DNA of 64,000 nucleotides from the NCBI GenBank assembly GCA_963922205.1, contig CAWUHX010000142.1, positions 186,001 through 250,000 on the forward strand. Direction: 5' to 3'. Shown here piece by piece: positions 31,441 to 44,308 of this stretch (positions are counted from its first letter, which is position 1; the number at the start of each line of letters is the position of its first letter). Origin of the DNA: Romanomermis culicivorax. Taxonomy: Eukaryota; Nematoda; Enoplea; Mermithida; Mermithidae. Position numbers and translations under genes: made by a program. The notes beneath the pieces were generated by a model. The model had not been told where the DNA came from. It saw only the letters and a list, made by a program, of their open reading frames with translations, and searched no databases.

Positions 31441-31565
31441 ATTTTAATAACGACTTTCCTTTCTAAATTGGTGCATAAATGAACTATTTTGTCCTTGCTA
31501 TTTATTCAATAACGAAAAAAGTCGTGGCAAATTTATTTCAACTATTTGTTAATGGCAAGGGTCGG

Positions 31566-31752
31566 TTAAATTAACGATCTCGCTTTACTGGAAATGATTG
31601 AATTTCGTTTCATCTGGTTACTCTCGACGCTGATTTTGGGTAAGACTTGGGTGCTCATTATTGAGTAATTCGTCCAATCAAAAGAATCTTCGGCATGTAG
31701 GTTATTTCGACAATTCGAATACACAAACAATTGCATGGGAGGAAGCACGCTT
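31566..31752 (-). CDS. Possible terminal exon, unknown protein (minus strand)
   Basis: Follows a TTTTTTTTCAAG acceptor on the minus strand and runs about 61 codons to TAA. It contains DSFDWTNYS and a basic C-terminus. No domain recognised and no upstream exon found. Confidence 0.3.
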
Positions 31753-32306
31753 GAAAAAAAATAATTGTTTTTATATTACATTAGTCTCATTTGCGAACCG
31801 AGTATCATGAAAATAATTTCATAGTCAAGTCAGTTGTAGTCGACCACATATTTCGAAACACCGCCCAATTTAAAGATGCATCAAAACAATTCTTGCAAAG
31901 AGACTAGACCTCCTCTGGCGTGCTCAGTGTTCAAAATGGAAAAGTAAAAATGTATGAGAATTTTTGTAATCCCGAACTTTTAGAGTACAAAGGCAACCCA
32001 CTGTGAAAATGCAGTGTATGCAAACCTCGCAAAGGGGCAAGACTATCGTACCCTGAGCTCAGTGTCAAAAATGGGAGGGTGATAAAGACGAAAAAAAATT
32101 CAAGTTCAGAAATCGGCAAAATTCCTCATCTTTGGACTTTTTTGCAAAAGTTATTTCTATGTTTTTTGTCACGTTACCTTCATTCCCTTGCAGCATCTTT
32201 AATAACATGTCTTGGAATCTCTTTAGTAAAAAAAACATTAATTTGGCGAAAAAGTACTGAATATGTACGTAAGTATGGTTAACTACAATTTCATCGTTCT
32301 TTTCAG

Positions 32307-32599
32307 TAATCTGCAGCCAAAATCCAAAATTTGCTAACTTCACCAGTTCAACCGCATCTGCAAACATCACGGTTAGAGGTGATAATGGTGCCGTCGAAAA
32401 TTCCACGTCCTCGGGCCCACAACAGTGGTCGACGGAGAAGCAACCGTTCATTAGCAATTCCACGACAGATGGTAGACAATCGTCGACGTTATCGTTGTCG
32501 TCGTTTTCGGAAAAGGCCGGCAAGATTAAATCTTTGCGCCAATACTTCAAAAAAGTCCCCAGAGTAAAATATCAGGATAAGGCGGAAAATAGCGCATAA
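32307..32599 (+). CDS. Probable terminal exon, Ser/Thr-rich protein tail
   Basis: A TTCTTTTCAG acceptor ends at 32306. With two leading bases completing a codon, the frame from 32309 is open for 96 codons to TAA at 32597-32599. It is rich in Ser, Thr, Asn and Gln and ends in a basic segment (KIKSLRQYFKKVPRVKYQDK), resembling a cytoplasmic tail. No domain recognised. A competing minus-strand frame across the same bases lacks an ATG and is less convincing. Upstream exons were not identified. Confidence 0.42.
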
Positions 32600-33747
32600 T
32601 ATTCGTGTTTTTTTGCTGTTATTAATAATCTGGTATTTCATTCATGAATGCGGTATTTATTCTATTAAAACACGCCCTCCAATAGAATCAGCATTTACCC
32701 TCTGATAGAATTCACGGGTTTTGTAGGAGTTCTAATGAAACAGAAGTTTATTATCAGAACAGATTGCATCAAATCTGACGCTGGTAACATCAATTGAAAA
32801 GAAGAATGAATGGAATAATGATATTTTTGTTCGAATTCAGTAGTGCCAACCATACATTCACAGCATTTAAATTTTGTGGATACAGTCAGGAAAGAAATGT
32901 TTTTCTTTCTTGGTCTGCTAACGTTCAAACAGCATATTCAATCTATACTAGTCAAATATATGAAATTATTTGCTTGTTGCCATTTCCAAAGTTTTAATGT
33001 TACTTCTTTGGAATCAAGTATGCTTCGTTAAGAAAAATCATTAAACTACAGCAAGCTGTAGGGTGGAATGTGCTGGGCGTCAGCAAGAATATGCTAAATG
33101 TTAATCAAAATGTATTGGGTCCCGAACCCCTCCACGTGTGTGTATGATGCTAACTGAGAATAGAATGATCGCTTCCATCCTCAGTTGAATAATAGAAATA
33201 TAGAATGGTACTTGCTTTCCAGACTTCATTTTCAGGCACTTTAAGAAAATCGCACATACGCGTAAAATGATGAGTAATGAAAATTGCACTCAATCACGAC
33301 TTTTACAAACTAGCATTGATTGGACATGGAACGGAGTTGCTGCAGAAGCTGCTTATCAAGCGACAATCAGAACAATAATAAAATCTGTTTCGCAGTAAAA
33401 TTGACATTATTTTGTAATGTTTGAAAATTATGTTGCTCATGATGAAGTGTATTTTCAATTAAATATAAACTGAAAGAGTAAAGAAGTGTAAAATTTCATT
33501 ACCTTCACCTTGAAGGAATAGTTATACTTACGAGTTATAACAAATGAATGGGAGATCTTGATTGATTTCATCAACAACTAGTTACTTTGTTTGTTGAATC
33601 AAATTTTATGACATTAACAAAAATTTTTAGTTCAATTTGATCCACAGAGAAAATCATTTGCATTATCCAGCCCACTAATATTGAATGTGTCATCTCTGAA
33701 TGAACTCCATAGTTTTCATCATCATTTTTCCCGAGTCATCTTGTGTT

Positions 33748-34130
33748 TCAATTTAAAACAACGTGCCTAGATGTGGCCTTCTTGACAAGTTGCATTGGTA
33801 TTTGAGAAGAATTGATAACTTCATATCTTGGAGATCGTATAGTAGATTTCATCATGGTGAATTCAGTTGATTTTTGTTGAGGGAACTTTAAATGGGCTAC
33901 ACTATTGAATACAATGAAACCGTTTTCTTCTCCGGATTTGTGCTTTCTTGCCTCCACCTGATGCAGATAAATTCTTCAGTCTGGACTCCGCGGCCATTGT
34001 GCTTGCTGCGTGAAATTGAGACAATTCACGAGGACTTGGAAAATCTAACATAATTCTGTTTATCATCTACAATAATATTCTTGCCTATCGTTAGATTACT
34101 TGCTTTTTTGAAAGTTTGTGGTGAGGCAAT
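33748..34130 (-). CDS. Possible last two exons of an unknown gene (minus strand)
   Basis: The downstream exon (33959-33748, 70 codons) follows a TCTGCATCAG acceptor and ends in TGA. It contains EENGFIVFNSVAHLKFPQ and looks coding. An upstream frame at about 34130-34054 (ASPQTFKKASNLTIGKN...) could join it in phase through a GTTAGA donor with an intron of about 94 nt; an alternative donor gives another frame. A further short exon-like frame lies at about 34416-34340. Function unknown; the model is tentative. Confidence 0.3.
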
Positions 34131-34908
34131 CTTCGTTCGTAAAGAGGAAATCAATATAGAAAAGAAAATCAAAGAGGATAAAAAATGTGGAAGTTTCAAA
34201 GAGGCGAGGATCTCTCTCACAGAGTAAAATACTTTTCACAGAAACTTGTATCTTATTGTTTAGTGTCAAAATGCTACTGAAAAAAACATCATTGGAAACG
34301 TTATCTATAAATAGACAATTGATAGAACATGGACATTATACTAAAAATAAAAAAATACCGGTGGTTAGATGTCTTTCATCAATATTCGGAGTAACAGTAG
34401 CTGCTCTTAAATGCTAGTTGATACTGGGTGATGTAAACACCCAGTACCAACTACACTCAGTACCAACTTGAGCAAGAAATTTTATGAGTGACAAATGAAT
34501 GTTCAATCAAAGCGAATTAGGAAACTGGAGTCGCAATATTTTTAGAGAAGAAACCTGAGCGCGATTTGATCAAAGAGACTGCGTCTGTATGTCAGACCCG
34601 TAGAGCTATAACCAATTTAATTTAAAATGACAGACGCCGCGAAAACTAAAAAGTAAGTTCAATTTGATGCGCAGTTTTCACTTAGTGAACAATTTTATAC
34701 AGTAGAAAAACACATGAGGATGGGCAAGGCCAACATCATTGAAAAACATCATGTATATCCGCCGTTGATCTGACAGAGCTATGTCGATACATGAGTGTTA
34801 CTTAATAGATTTTGACCACTAACCAGGTTACCGAAGAAAATTTTCAGCTGTTCTATTTGCCGCTCGTTGACGAAAATTTTTTTGACTGATTACGGTAATA
34901 ATCTTACT

Positions 34909-35140
34909 ACACTTCATTTATTTTGAAATGGTCGATGCAGCGGTCGGATTTCCAGCAAACACAGCCTTACTAGACATCACGAACTCAATTTCGATAATCT
35001 TGAAATGGTAGGAAAGAGTGATCATCAATGAGTCTGTATCATCAACGAAAAATTTATTGAATAGAGTTTTCATAATTCTGATTAAAGTTTTGGCTGCGAC
35101 CTCTCTACATCGATCATTTCAAAATGAACGGAGTATAGTT
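34909..35140. mobile_element. MITE with TATTTTGAAATGGTCGATGC inverted ends
   Basis: The left end CATTTATTTTGAAATGGTCG and the right end CGATCATTTCAAAATGAACG are inverted copies. A related copy lies at 42806-43018 in a GMC-gene intron, and a partial end follows at about 35160-35200. Confidence 0.6.
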
Positions 35141-35199
35141 TTCCTTATTAAACTTAGTTTCATTTGATAGCTGCATCGATCATTTTAAAAAAGGAGTAT

Positions 35200-36215
35200 A
35201 GATACAGCAACCATATAATCCAGACGTTTTCAAATGAGCATCGGAATACAAAAATATCTTATGAAATCCATGAACACGAGATGACCATGCAATACAAAAA
35301 GTGTTTAAAAAGATAAAATATATTTAATATTAATAAGAAGAGTTTATTTCCAATAAAACCATTAAAAATCAATTAAATTGCGTAATTAATCACAACTAGA
35401 AAACTGAATAAAGAAACCTTTGCGAGGAAAGTTCGCTGCTGCCATCTCTGTGCTAAGCTAAATTGAAGAATAATAGATTTGATTTTAATCGTCCTTCCTT
35501 CCTGGGCGAAGCACCGAAAAATTTTTTGGATAATCATACACTAGAATGCTCAAAAATGAATCTTTTCAACACTTGTTTAACTCTTTCGGCCTAAAATGAC
35601 GTTCAGGCTTGAGCAATCAGTTGATGTTTTCAATCAGCTAACGAGGTGGAAAATCAGGTCGAAGTCAACGACGTTTTGTAACTTTTTTCATAATTTTCGA
35701 TTATAGATACTTTAACAGTTAGATTTGTCATTTAGTTCAAGGTTATTATGCTCCTGGATAATATTCTGGAAAATTTGTTCCACTGTGCTCCCAAATAAGA
35801 CTTCAAAGTCGAAAATTGCAGTCACTTCCTTAGTAGAATTGACGGCTCTAAATACATCAGAATGATCGAAAAAGTGCAAAAATATTCAAATAAAGCATCT
35901 ATGAGCCTTTTTAAGTGAAAAAACGAATCGGGAATAACCGTGACAAAAATTGGCAGTTATGGAGTTAAATATGCACGGAGTTTTTTTTACAAGATTTTCC
36001 AAAATTTACGAATATGTGTGTTGCATAAAATCGAGTATTTTGACTGGAAACCGGGTGTCCTATTACAAATTTTTTTTCGTAATTTGCGTATTTGTGATCA
36101 TCTTATGGGTAAATCAGTGATACTAATTACGAATATACCACTAGTATTTCATACAATATATTGAATATAAAAGATTAAGTGTGTATTATTTGGTTGCTCT
36201 TCTAGTTCTATTTTC
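35200..36215. other. Non-coding stretch, nothing recognised
   Basis: AT-rich; no coding, repeat or element signal supported. Confidence 0.3.
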
Positions 36216-36218
36216 AAT

Positions 36219-36326
36219 ATGGCCAATATTATTCATGCATTTTCCGATCATATTTGGTCATGGCCTCGTGAAGCTATTAGGTGGACACAAGACTTCGGTC
36301 TTCTGAAACGTGTTATGGCACTGTAG
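36219..36326 (+). CDS. Small ORF, 35 aa, Trp-rich
   Basis: ATG to TAG, 35 codons. It begins MANIIHAFSDHIWSW and has three tryptophans and a mixed amphipathic composition that stands out from the AT-rich surroundings. It may be a short gene, an exon piece, or chance. It matches no family I can name. Confidence 0.2.
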   Translation: MANIIHAFSDHIWSWPREAIRWTQDFGLLKRVMAL

Positions 36327-36805
36327 TCGCTTTTTGTTAATGTTTTTACGTTTCAGATCTTTATTAGAATGACAATATATGTTTTGCATCATATAGGTTT
36401 TCATTTTTCTGCCTCTTTTTGACAAGCTTTTCACATTATTGTAATCAACATCTACGATTTACCAAAAGGATCTATTTTGCCATAATTCGTAAAAATGTAA
36501 ATTTTGCAAGCTCTTTTATAAAATAAACATTCTTATCATTTTGGGCAAGGTGGACGATGTCAAAAAGATCAAGATAAAGATAGAGATGAACCTTTTGAAA
36601 ACAAAAAGATGAAGATAAAGATAATAAAATAGCGAAAAAGATACAAAAAGATTCCTTTTTAAACACTAATCACAAGCCAGCATTTTCGTTTCTCGATTTA
36701 TAGTCCTAACTGCTACAGTCAATCTGAGAAAAAATGTGATCGCGATCATTGATTTTTTATTATTTGCATGAAAATATTTTTTCTTTTCGGGATTTATTTG
36801 GAAAA

Positions 36806-36973
36806 ATGAATTATAGGACACAAGACATATCTGGTGATAATCTGCACCTTAAGCTAGTGATCGACCCGAGCTCCGGCTCTGGCTCCATCGAGTTCGGCCT
36901 ATTTTTCGACCTCTGGTCTCTGAGCCGGAGGTACTCTCAAAAGTGGCTGAAGGCCGGAGATTCCGTCAATTAA
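36806..36973 (+). CDS. Small ORF, 55 aa, in a locally GC-rich patch
   Basis: ATG to TAA, 55 codons, with the GC-rich part (about 36860-36960) encoding Ser/Gly then aromatic and basic residues. Inverted CCGGAG/CTCCGG words nearby suggest it may instead be a hairpin-bearing repeat. No family recognised. Confidence 0.2.
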   Translation: MNYRTQDISGDNLHLKLVIDPSSGSGSIEFGLFFDLWSLSRRYSQKWLKAGDSVN

Positions 36974-36979
36974 GACTTA

Positions 36980-38990
36980 TTTTGGAACAAGAAACACGCT
37001 GGTTGAGTACTACGTTCGAACGGTTTTCATCCTAGAAGGCAGCATCATTTATTTGTGTGCATCATTTATTTGGGAATTGACAAATTTTCGGAAAGTAAAA
37101 ATTTGGAAATTTATTGAATTGTGCAGTGAGGCACACTTATTGCAAATTATCATTTGAATAAATAAATAAGCTAATTTTTAGGGTTGCTGTGCTATATTTC
37201 TTGGCATTTGTTAACTCAGTGGCCAGCCGGAGAGAATTCAAAAAAGCTAGAAATGACGCAAATAGAGATTTCACGAGCATTTTATAAAAAACAGACTATG
37301 AGTCTGATGGCTAAAATCGATCCAGATGCTGAAAAGCTCGAGTAGATTGCTTTTCAATGTCGCTGAATCGACTTGTCTACCACATCATACTTTTAAATAG
37401 ATGTATTGAACAGAGTGACGGTGCAAACAATGACCTTAAAAAACGAAAAAATAATATTGACGTTCTTAGAAATTTCGTAGCGTATTGTGAAACATTCTTT
37501 ACAATATCTTCTTGAATTCAAATTCGAAGATCTTCAGGTAGAGTATGGTAACATCCGAGGAAAAAAAGAATAACTGACATAATACGATAGATTTTAAAAG
37601 AATTTTCATTAGTTTAACCGAGGATAGTTAAATCGACTTAGGTGCTGAAAACCTCCAGTAGCTAAATCGAGAACTTCATCTGGAAATGTCGTAGGTGAAT
37701 CGACTTGGATAGCTATTCAATACACACTGAAATTAACTATTACTATTGACCTCAAAATATATAAAAATATCTTGTCCGTATGTCTTATGTACAGTATATA
37801 ACAGTGATCAAAGAAGATATCATATTCCTGTTTTTTGTATCCTATCGAAATCACTTAGATATTTAGTGCCAAAGTAGCATGTGCGTTTGCGCACTTATAG
37901 TCTGTTTTTTTCAAATGCTTGTAACGCAAAAATGCTGAAAGTAAGTTACGCATGCAGAATTTCGTGCCGAGATAATATCGTTGTTGATGTTGACTGTATG
38001 TTAGGAATCGATTAACTGGTGGCTTTAAACAGTGATTAAACTCTCAGCTTAACTCGATAATTCTTTTGAAAATTACTCCCGTTCTATCAGACATGCACGG
38101 CAAGAATTTTCCAGGGGTGAGGGTCTTCGGACTTTTCATCGATGAGGGATGGGGGTGGGTGAGCAACAAAAACAAAAAAGTTCCAAAAGCATGCTTTTCT
38201 TACAAAATATGCATCAAAAATATCAAAAAAACTGTGTCCGAAAAAGTTCAGGGAGGGGCGTTTGACGATTTTTTCCAGACCAGGGAGGGGTGTTCAGGCT
38301 CTCTGGTAGGAGGGTTTACCTTACCCTGACCCCCACGTGCATGTATGCGTTCGATGCGAAAAATGTTCAAAAAAAACTTTGCACGGCTAAAAAAATACTC
38401 GCTATGCGAGAAAAAGCTAAGTAAATGACCGGCGCTGAGGCGCCATGCGCCGGATTTTGAGATTTCAACATTTCAAAGCACACCAATTGTATCACGATCT
38501 TAAGTCCCAAATATTTTCGTTAAATGAGAACCATGTGCGAAAATTTTTTCTCCTCTTCAACCAACTTTTTTCCTAACAAATAGCCTTCAATTTTGTCAAT
38601 AACTTCAATTAACGGGTTTTGTCCCGTAATACAGTATAGTGTGCGCACGCGCGGTAATTGAACAACCAATGTATACTTCATTTCATCTTCTTTTCGATTA
38701 CAAGCAATTGAAAAAAACAGGCTATAGATTGATATAGAGAGTTTGACGTCAAACCACTGCACTTTTTAATTTTGCACCAGATAGGAACACATCATCGCAA
38801 AAGAAGTACACTTTTGGGATTAAACGCTAAAAAACGTAATGATTTCTAATTAGCTGCAATTGAATACGGTCGAATCTGAGAAATCGCAAAAATTTTGAAA
38901 ATTGGAGGATTTACAAATTTTTAAATGCACCGTTCGGAATTTTACTAGTGAAACTCACTAAGATTCACAGTACAGAGATAATTGAATCTT
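36980..38990. other. Non-coding stretch with scattered MITE ends
   Basis: TATAGTCTG-type ends occur at about 37272-37300, 37898-37945 and 38707-38729, but complete elements could not be delimited. The rest is AT-rich intergenic sequence downstream of the GMC gene. Confidence 0.35.
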
Positions 38991-38997
38991 GACTATA

Positions 38998-41900
38998 TTA
39001 ATCATCACATTCGGCATCGACGTCTTCCTGAATAATCTGTGCACATCTATTCGCCAAGGTCAGCATTGTTGCGGCATAGCCGCCGGACGGTGGTTCGGGG
39101 AAAATGGATTCATCACATACTTTTAGCCCGTTCAGATTCTTGATGCTTTCAACGAAAATTTAAGTTTGAACATGCATAGCTTCATCGCGAATTTTTATCT
39201 TTCCAGAACACTTATTTTTCAAATTTATGATCACAGTGAGTACATATACTGCCTCTTCAGATCAAAAACCTATGACTCAAGATTTCGTTTTTGGCATCAC
39301 TCACTTCAGTCTAGGCGTGACAACTTCACCGAAAGGTACGGTGGAAGTGAGCATGCGTCCACTGGTTACCGCATGGTAGAAAACACATCGCCAATAGTTT
39401 TCACTGGCCGCGAATACCTGCTGGTTAAAGGCCCTGTCATACTTCACCGCGTGGCGCCGCGCGGTACCGGCCGGCGCCGCGCGGCGCCGGTTGTCCCATT
39501 CATACTAAAAAGCGGCACCGCGCGGCGCCGCGCGGTACCGCCTTTGAAGTATGAATAGGTTTTTGTAATTTTTGCGGCGCCGCGCGGCGCCCCATTAGGT
39601 TTCAACTAAACCAATACACATTTTTTGAGAAGAGCAAAATCCAAAAGTAAAAAAGCGGCGCCGCGCGATACCGCGCGGCGAAGTATGACAAGCCACCGCG
39701 CGGCGCCGCCTGTTAGTATGAATAGGACAACCGGCGCCGCGCGGTGAAATATGACAGGGCCTTAAGAGATACTCTGTTGGATCGCACCGCTTCGTCTGTG
39801 CAGTTGGGAAAGGAAGGAAAAATTAGGCGAGCTCCTAAATCTCGCATGAACTCGGTTCTTATCAATCTTTCGACGAATCGAACGCCTGAAGATAGGAATT
39901 ATGCATAGTGCTATGGGCAGAATCAGACCTACAGTAAATATTTATTTACCAGCCAGCATGGCGTTAGAATCGCGTTTATCAGACAAGTAACCCGGATTAG
40001 CTCTGGCAGCGAAAGTATCGTTGCTCATCCTCCACAGCCACATCGTCCCTTGTGAAAAGGTTTTTACTAAAGTAATAGTCACTTCCAAACCGATTTGTGT
40101 ATTCGATACTACATCTTCATCCACGTGTTTTCGCTTCTGAAACTGTTTCGTGAGATGAGAAAAAACTATGAGAGCTACAATTTATACTTCTGCGGCCAAA
40201 TTCGTGTATGCTGTTCCATGTTGTGGACCCATAAAGCCTGCAGGTCTGATTTCAATCATTGTGTCTGCCGGACCTGAACCACTCGATCTAGATTTAATGA
40301 GTGCTACTCCGATGACACTGGTGTTGGCCAAAATTCCTAACAGAACAAAAAATATGCCATTATTAACATGTAGCAGTCAGTGGTGTTCGAAACCATAACC
40401 TGCTCTCGCTTCCAAATATCGGTAAAATTGCATTGGATCATTTATCTCAGCTTTGATCAGCTCTGTTGCAACTGAATCAACGTTGATGAACAGATTCAAT
40501 TTGATCCTGTCGTTCAAGTGCACGCCAATTGGAAGATCACGAACCACTGGTATCTGTTCAAAATATATTCTGACCTAAAAAACATCAAACTCTCAATCGT
40601 GCTTACCCTCTCTTTCTTGAGCACATCAGATGGTCCAACACCAGACTGTAACAAAAGTTGAGCAGTGCCGATGGCGCCTGACGTCAAAATAACTTGCTTT
40701 CGGGCCGATATGAACACAGTATAGCCAGTGTTTTCGTCTTTTAATTCCACACCCAAAATATTCCTTCCGCTGCTGTCGAAGATGATCTTTAGAAAATTTG
40801 TGTAAATTCACTGCTGAAATCATTTAGCGAAATAGCACATTATACTCTATGCGCGTTGACGTGGCAGAGAATAGTGACGTCGTCTTCCATGGTCTGTAGA
40901 TATAGCAGAGCCGGATTGATTTTTGATCCGTTCCGCGCTAAGGCTACAGACGAAAAATTACAAAATGAAAAATAGGAACGGAAATCGAAAAAGCAAGAAC
41001 TGAGAAGTGCGAGCACATGTTACTACTTCACTATCGCAGACGTATTTCTTCCCCGTTCCACACAGGATGTTACCTTCACCTGATTTACCGCGTATTCATC
41101 ATTTTAAGCAAAATAGCCAATTCAGTGGATGTTGAGACCCACAAACCTTGAACTTGGCTACTAACTGAAGATTCGATATTGGGAATTCCTGATTGTTAAT
41201 GACATGTAAGACATGTAACTCGTGTCATGTTTTTCAAAGACGTATCCTTCAGACAAAATTTTCATTTTTCTCTGTCCTCTTATCAGTATATAATATTTGA
41301 AGGTATATGTAACAGTGAGAGGATAAGCCAACCTCTAACGCACTAAGAACGGTCCAGCAAACTCCCGATACCCTTTTTTCTATCATGAAAACTGCATCAA
41401 AATCGTTGTACTATCCATTCAAACAATAAAAACATAAAATTATACGTGAAAATTTGATAAACGCGCATATAAGATTGTCCCATCGTCTGTTTTTCTTGAA
41501 ATGCTTCTAAACATAATGAAAGTGGAAAGCAAGTGGTATTTAAGATTTTCACGATTTTCTGATGAACAATATTTCATATAAAACTGGAAGTTTGTGAGCA
41601 TACTGATCTGACTTTTAACAATTTTTTGAGTGGAAAATCTTACAGAAAGAGTAAACGATTTTGACGACAGTATAAACGATTTTAACGACAGTATTGATTC
41701 TTGTCTTTTTTCTTTTTGGAAGGACTTCATACAAAACAGACTTGAATCGCATGCAATTCATTAAATTTTCATAGTTCTGTCAAGCCAAAATGGTCATCGG
41801 AATGCCGGAAATTTGCGCAAAATAAAAAAAACAGAAAATCCTTGAAATAACATTGTAACGGAGAATTGGACGCGATAAAAAGCATTCTGATGGGAAATGG

Positions 41901-44308
41901 ATAAATTTTCTGACTGAATTGGTCAGAAAATCTTAGCCCTATCGACCCAGGGCGTGAAAAATAAAGAAGTACAAAAAAACAAAAAATCGGCGCTGCGACG
42001 GAAAATTCAGCGCCAAGACGTTGTCAGTATTTTATTTTGAAGCGCAAATGTTTTATGGCGATGTTCTCTCACCTCACTATCCTCACTATCCATTGTCTAC
42101 TCACAAACAAGAATAAAAGTGAACATTTTTGTTTTCTTCTGCTAACTCATATTTATATTGGTCTTGAAGTTTATAAGTCATTCACAGGGCAATTAAATTA
42201 ATTTTCTGTGTATAAAGTTCTATAAAAACTGAACAAAATTTCAGACACTGCTTGGTTCATTTATATTTTGAAAACACTTTCAGAATCAGAGTTTGCAGAA
42301 TCTTAGACGCTAAACAAACTTTTTGGCACAAAAAATCCGCCTTGACTGAAAATTTCTTGCTCTTCGCCGTATCGCACGGATTGGTCCATAATTTTCGCCG
42401 TTTTCAGCCACCCAAACTTCAACGGTTCTAGGACATCGTCGCGGAAACCGTCGGCCACTTTATCGTTGAAAAAAGTTTTGTCGTCCTGTAGATTTTCATC
42501 GCTACTTTTGTCAGCGTTTTTGAAATTTCCGTTTTTATTCAGAAAAAGTTTTTGAAACTTGGGTTTTGAAAGGGGCGTTGACGACGAAACTGTGAAGGCG
42601 TATTTTTTCATGTCGTTGTAAGACCAGCCGTCCAGATGGTAGGCTTGGGACCAACGTTGGAAATCGCTGAGGTCAGCAGGGATGTAGATGCTGCTGTCGG
42701 AGTTGTCCATCTGGCCCAGATTTTTCGGTAAAGAGATCAATATTTTCTGCGAAGAAAAAAATTTTTTTTAATTCTGATACACAACAATTAATTTTGATAC
42801 TTTTATACTCTATTTTGAAATGATCAATGCGGAGTGGAGCGATTTCTATTCAAAATTACATAAGGCTCGTTGACTCTATTCAAAATATTGTTTCTTCATA
42901 ATGCAGATTCTTTGATGATCGTGTTTGTCTACCGCAATTGATTTCATGATATCTAGTGAGGCTGCATTTATTGAAGCTTCGACCGCTGCATCTACCATTT
43001 CAAAATAAATGGAGTCATGCACCGAAGGAAAGATTATTTACGATTTACACCAAAAAATAAATGTATTGGCTGGCAGTCGTTTTTCTCATGTGCAAATTAA
43101 TCCTCAATTACTGCAGTAGAACTCCTGAGGTCGGTTGAAATAAACAGGATGCTACCGAGCTCAAGATAATTGCGAACTTTTTTGTACACAAAGCATATAG
43201 AAAAGATTGCGATTATCTCGTTTATTGCAACCGGCTCCTGTAGAGTAAATCTACAACAGGTTAATAAAATAAATGATGTCTTGTAAATATCAATCACTGT
43301 TGTCGATTCTGTGTACCTTTTTCATGTTGACGTTATAATTGATTTGGCCAAGATAAAACTTCAGAATTGAGCTTTTTTCCAAAAATGTGGATCCTTAACC
43401 AAAAATTTACGAAGATCAAGCTGAGTTCAACACGAAAAGTGAATTATACTTGTTTAAGAGACGTACAAATGTACATTTCATTTCATTGCTTTTATGTCCA
43501 ACAAAGAAGATAAACAATGTGGTCAAGGGCATCAATACAAATCAAAAAGTGGAGCTGTCAACAATTTGATATACATACAGTTCAAACAATAGATTCCGGA
43601 GTGTGTGAATTCAAAAGTTATGAAATAAATACTGCAAGAATGACTGAAATAATTGTGTACTGAATAAAAAATCACTGTATTAATGCACTAACAGTCATAC
43701 TGAAAATTCAAAGCTCCATCTACTCACTTCGTCATTCATAGCTTTAGCAGCGTATTTCTGTGGCACGGTATAAAAATTTGTCTGATCGCTGTTTTTATCA
43801 CTCATGCTCATGAACGGAATCGTTGAATCATAATTAGGCATTCCGCCACTTTCCACAACTAGCACTTTGTTGCAACCGCCAACGCCCAATCTGCGAGCCA
43901 AAAAACTACCGGTATATCCACTACCGACTAAAAAAGTTATATTGTCGAAATCTTTCACGGGCTTTTTAGATAACCTTTGACATTTTCAAGAAGTATGAGG
44001 TCTAGAGATTCCCAGATATGAAAATGTTCAATCTTCACAAACATAAGTGTATCAAAATTAGTGCTTGAAATCTGGTATTAAATCAAAAGATCAACAATCT
44101 GGAAACTGCTTTTATGGAATCCGTTCAAAGGCTTGGAATTTAAGCTACATCAAGCATTACCTATTATAAAGTCGAATTTATTCTGGAAATCTTTGTCCAA
44201 TGGTGGTTTCAAACCGTCGACAACCTTTGGCATTTCTTTGCTATGAGGATATTCAAGAAATTTATTAGTATACATATTCATCAATGTTAATAACGTTGGT
44301 AAATGCAT
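38998..44308 (-). CDS. GMC oxidoreductase-like protein, 11 exons
   Basis: Exons (high to low): 44308-44161, 43927-43728, 42746-42320, 40943-40846, 40786-40607, 40553-40400, 40336-40188, 40136-39950, 39885-39773, 39420-39305, 39145-38998; about 635 residues, normal for the glucose/choline dehydrogenase family. All joins keep phase and use GT-AG. The start ATG follows an in-frame stop. The FAD-binding βαβ unit is clear (FDFIIVGSGYTGSFLARRL, then VLVVESGG). The second GMC signature is present as LTSGAIGTAQLLLQSGVG, followed by IPVVRDLPIGVHLNDR. The C-terminal domain is recognisable (GVRFVERLIRTEFMRDLGAR, ENYWRCVFYHA, GLKVCDESIFPEPPSGG). The first GMC signature has lost its GGSS-like core, the YHxxGTxxMG active-site block is not recognisable, and SGNT is SGGY, so ordinary dehydrogenase chemistry is doubtful. 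Exon 10 could instead start at 39417. Confidence 0.85.
39429..39762. mobile_element. Harbinger-like MITE forming nearly all of GMC intron 9
   Basis: 334 bp, starting AGGCCCTGTCATACTTCAC and ending in the inverted copy. It is flanked by TAA at 39426-39428 and 39763-39765. The interior is made of GCGCGGCGCCG-type self-complementary runs. The predicted intron (39421-39772) holds only about 10 extra bases on the donor side and about 8 on the acceptor side, including the TAA copies. Confidence 0.9.
41483..41743. mobile_element. TATAGTCTG-family MITE, inverted orientation, in GMC intron 3
   Basis: It reads GTCTGTTTTTCTTGAAATGC at the left and ACAAAACAGAC at the right, with the internal AAAGTGGAAAGCAAGTGGTA block in reverse orientation relative to the copies at 15 and 30 kb. 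Confidence 0.75.
42806..43018. mobile_element. MITE with TATTTTGAAATGATC ends, in GMC intron 2
   Basis: Inverted ends CTATTTTGAAATGATCAATG and ACCATTTCAAAATAAATGGA match the element at 34909-35140. Confidence 0.55.

Noticed and set aside
32065-32550. 161-aa minus-strand ORF
   Set aside because: No ATG at its start (TTG), and the opposite strand has a better exon with a clear acceptor and stop.
37898-38729. Possible single MITE between TATAGTCTG and CAGGCTATAG
   Set aside because: Ends match the family, but the 830-bp interior does not match other copies, so the two ends may belong to different fragments.
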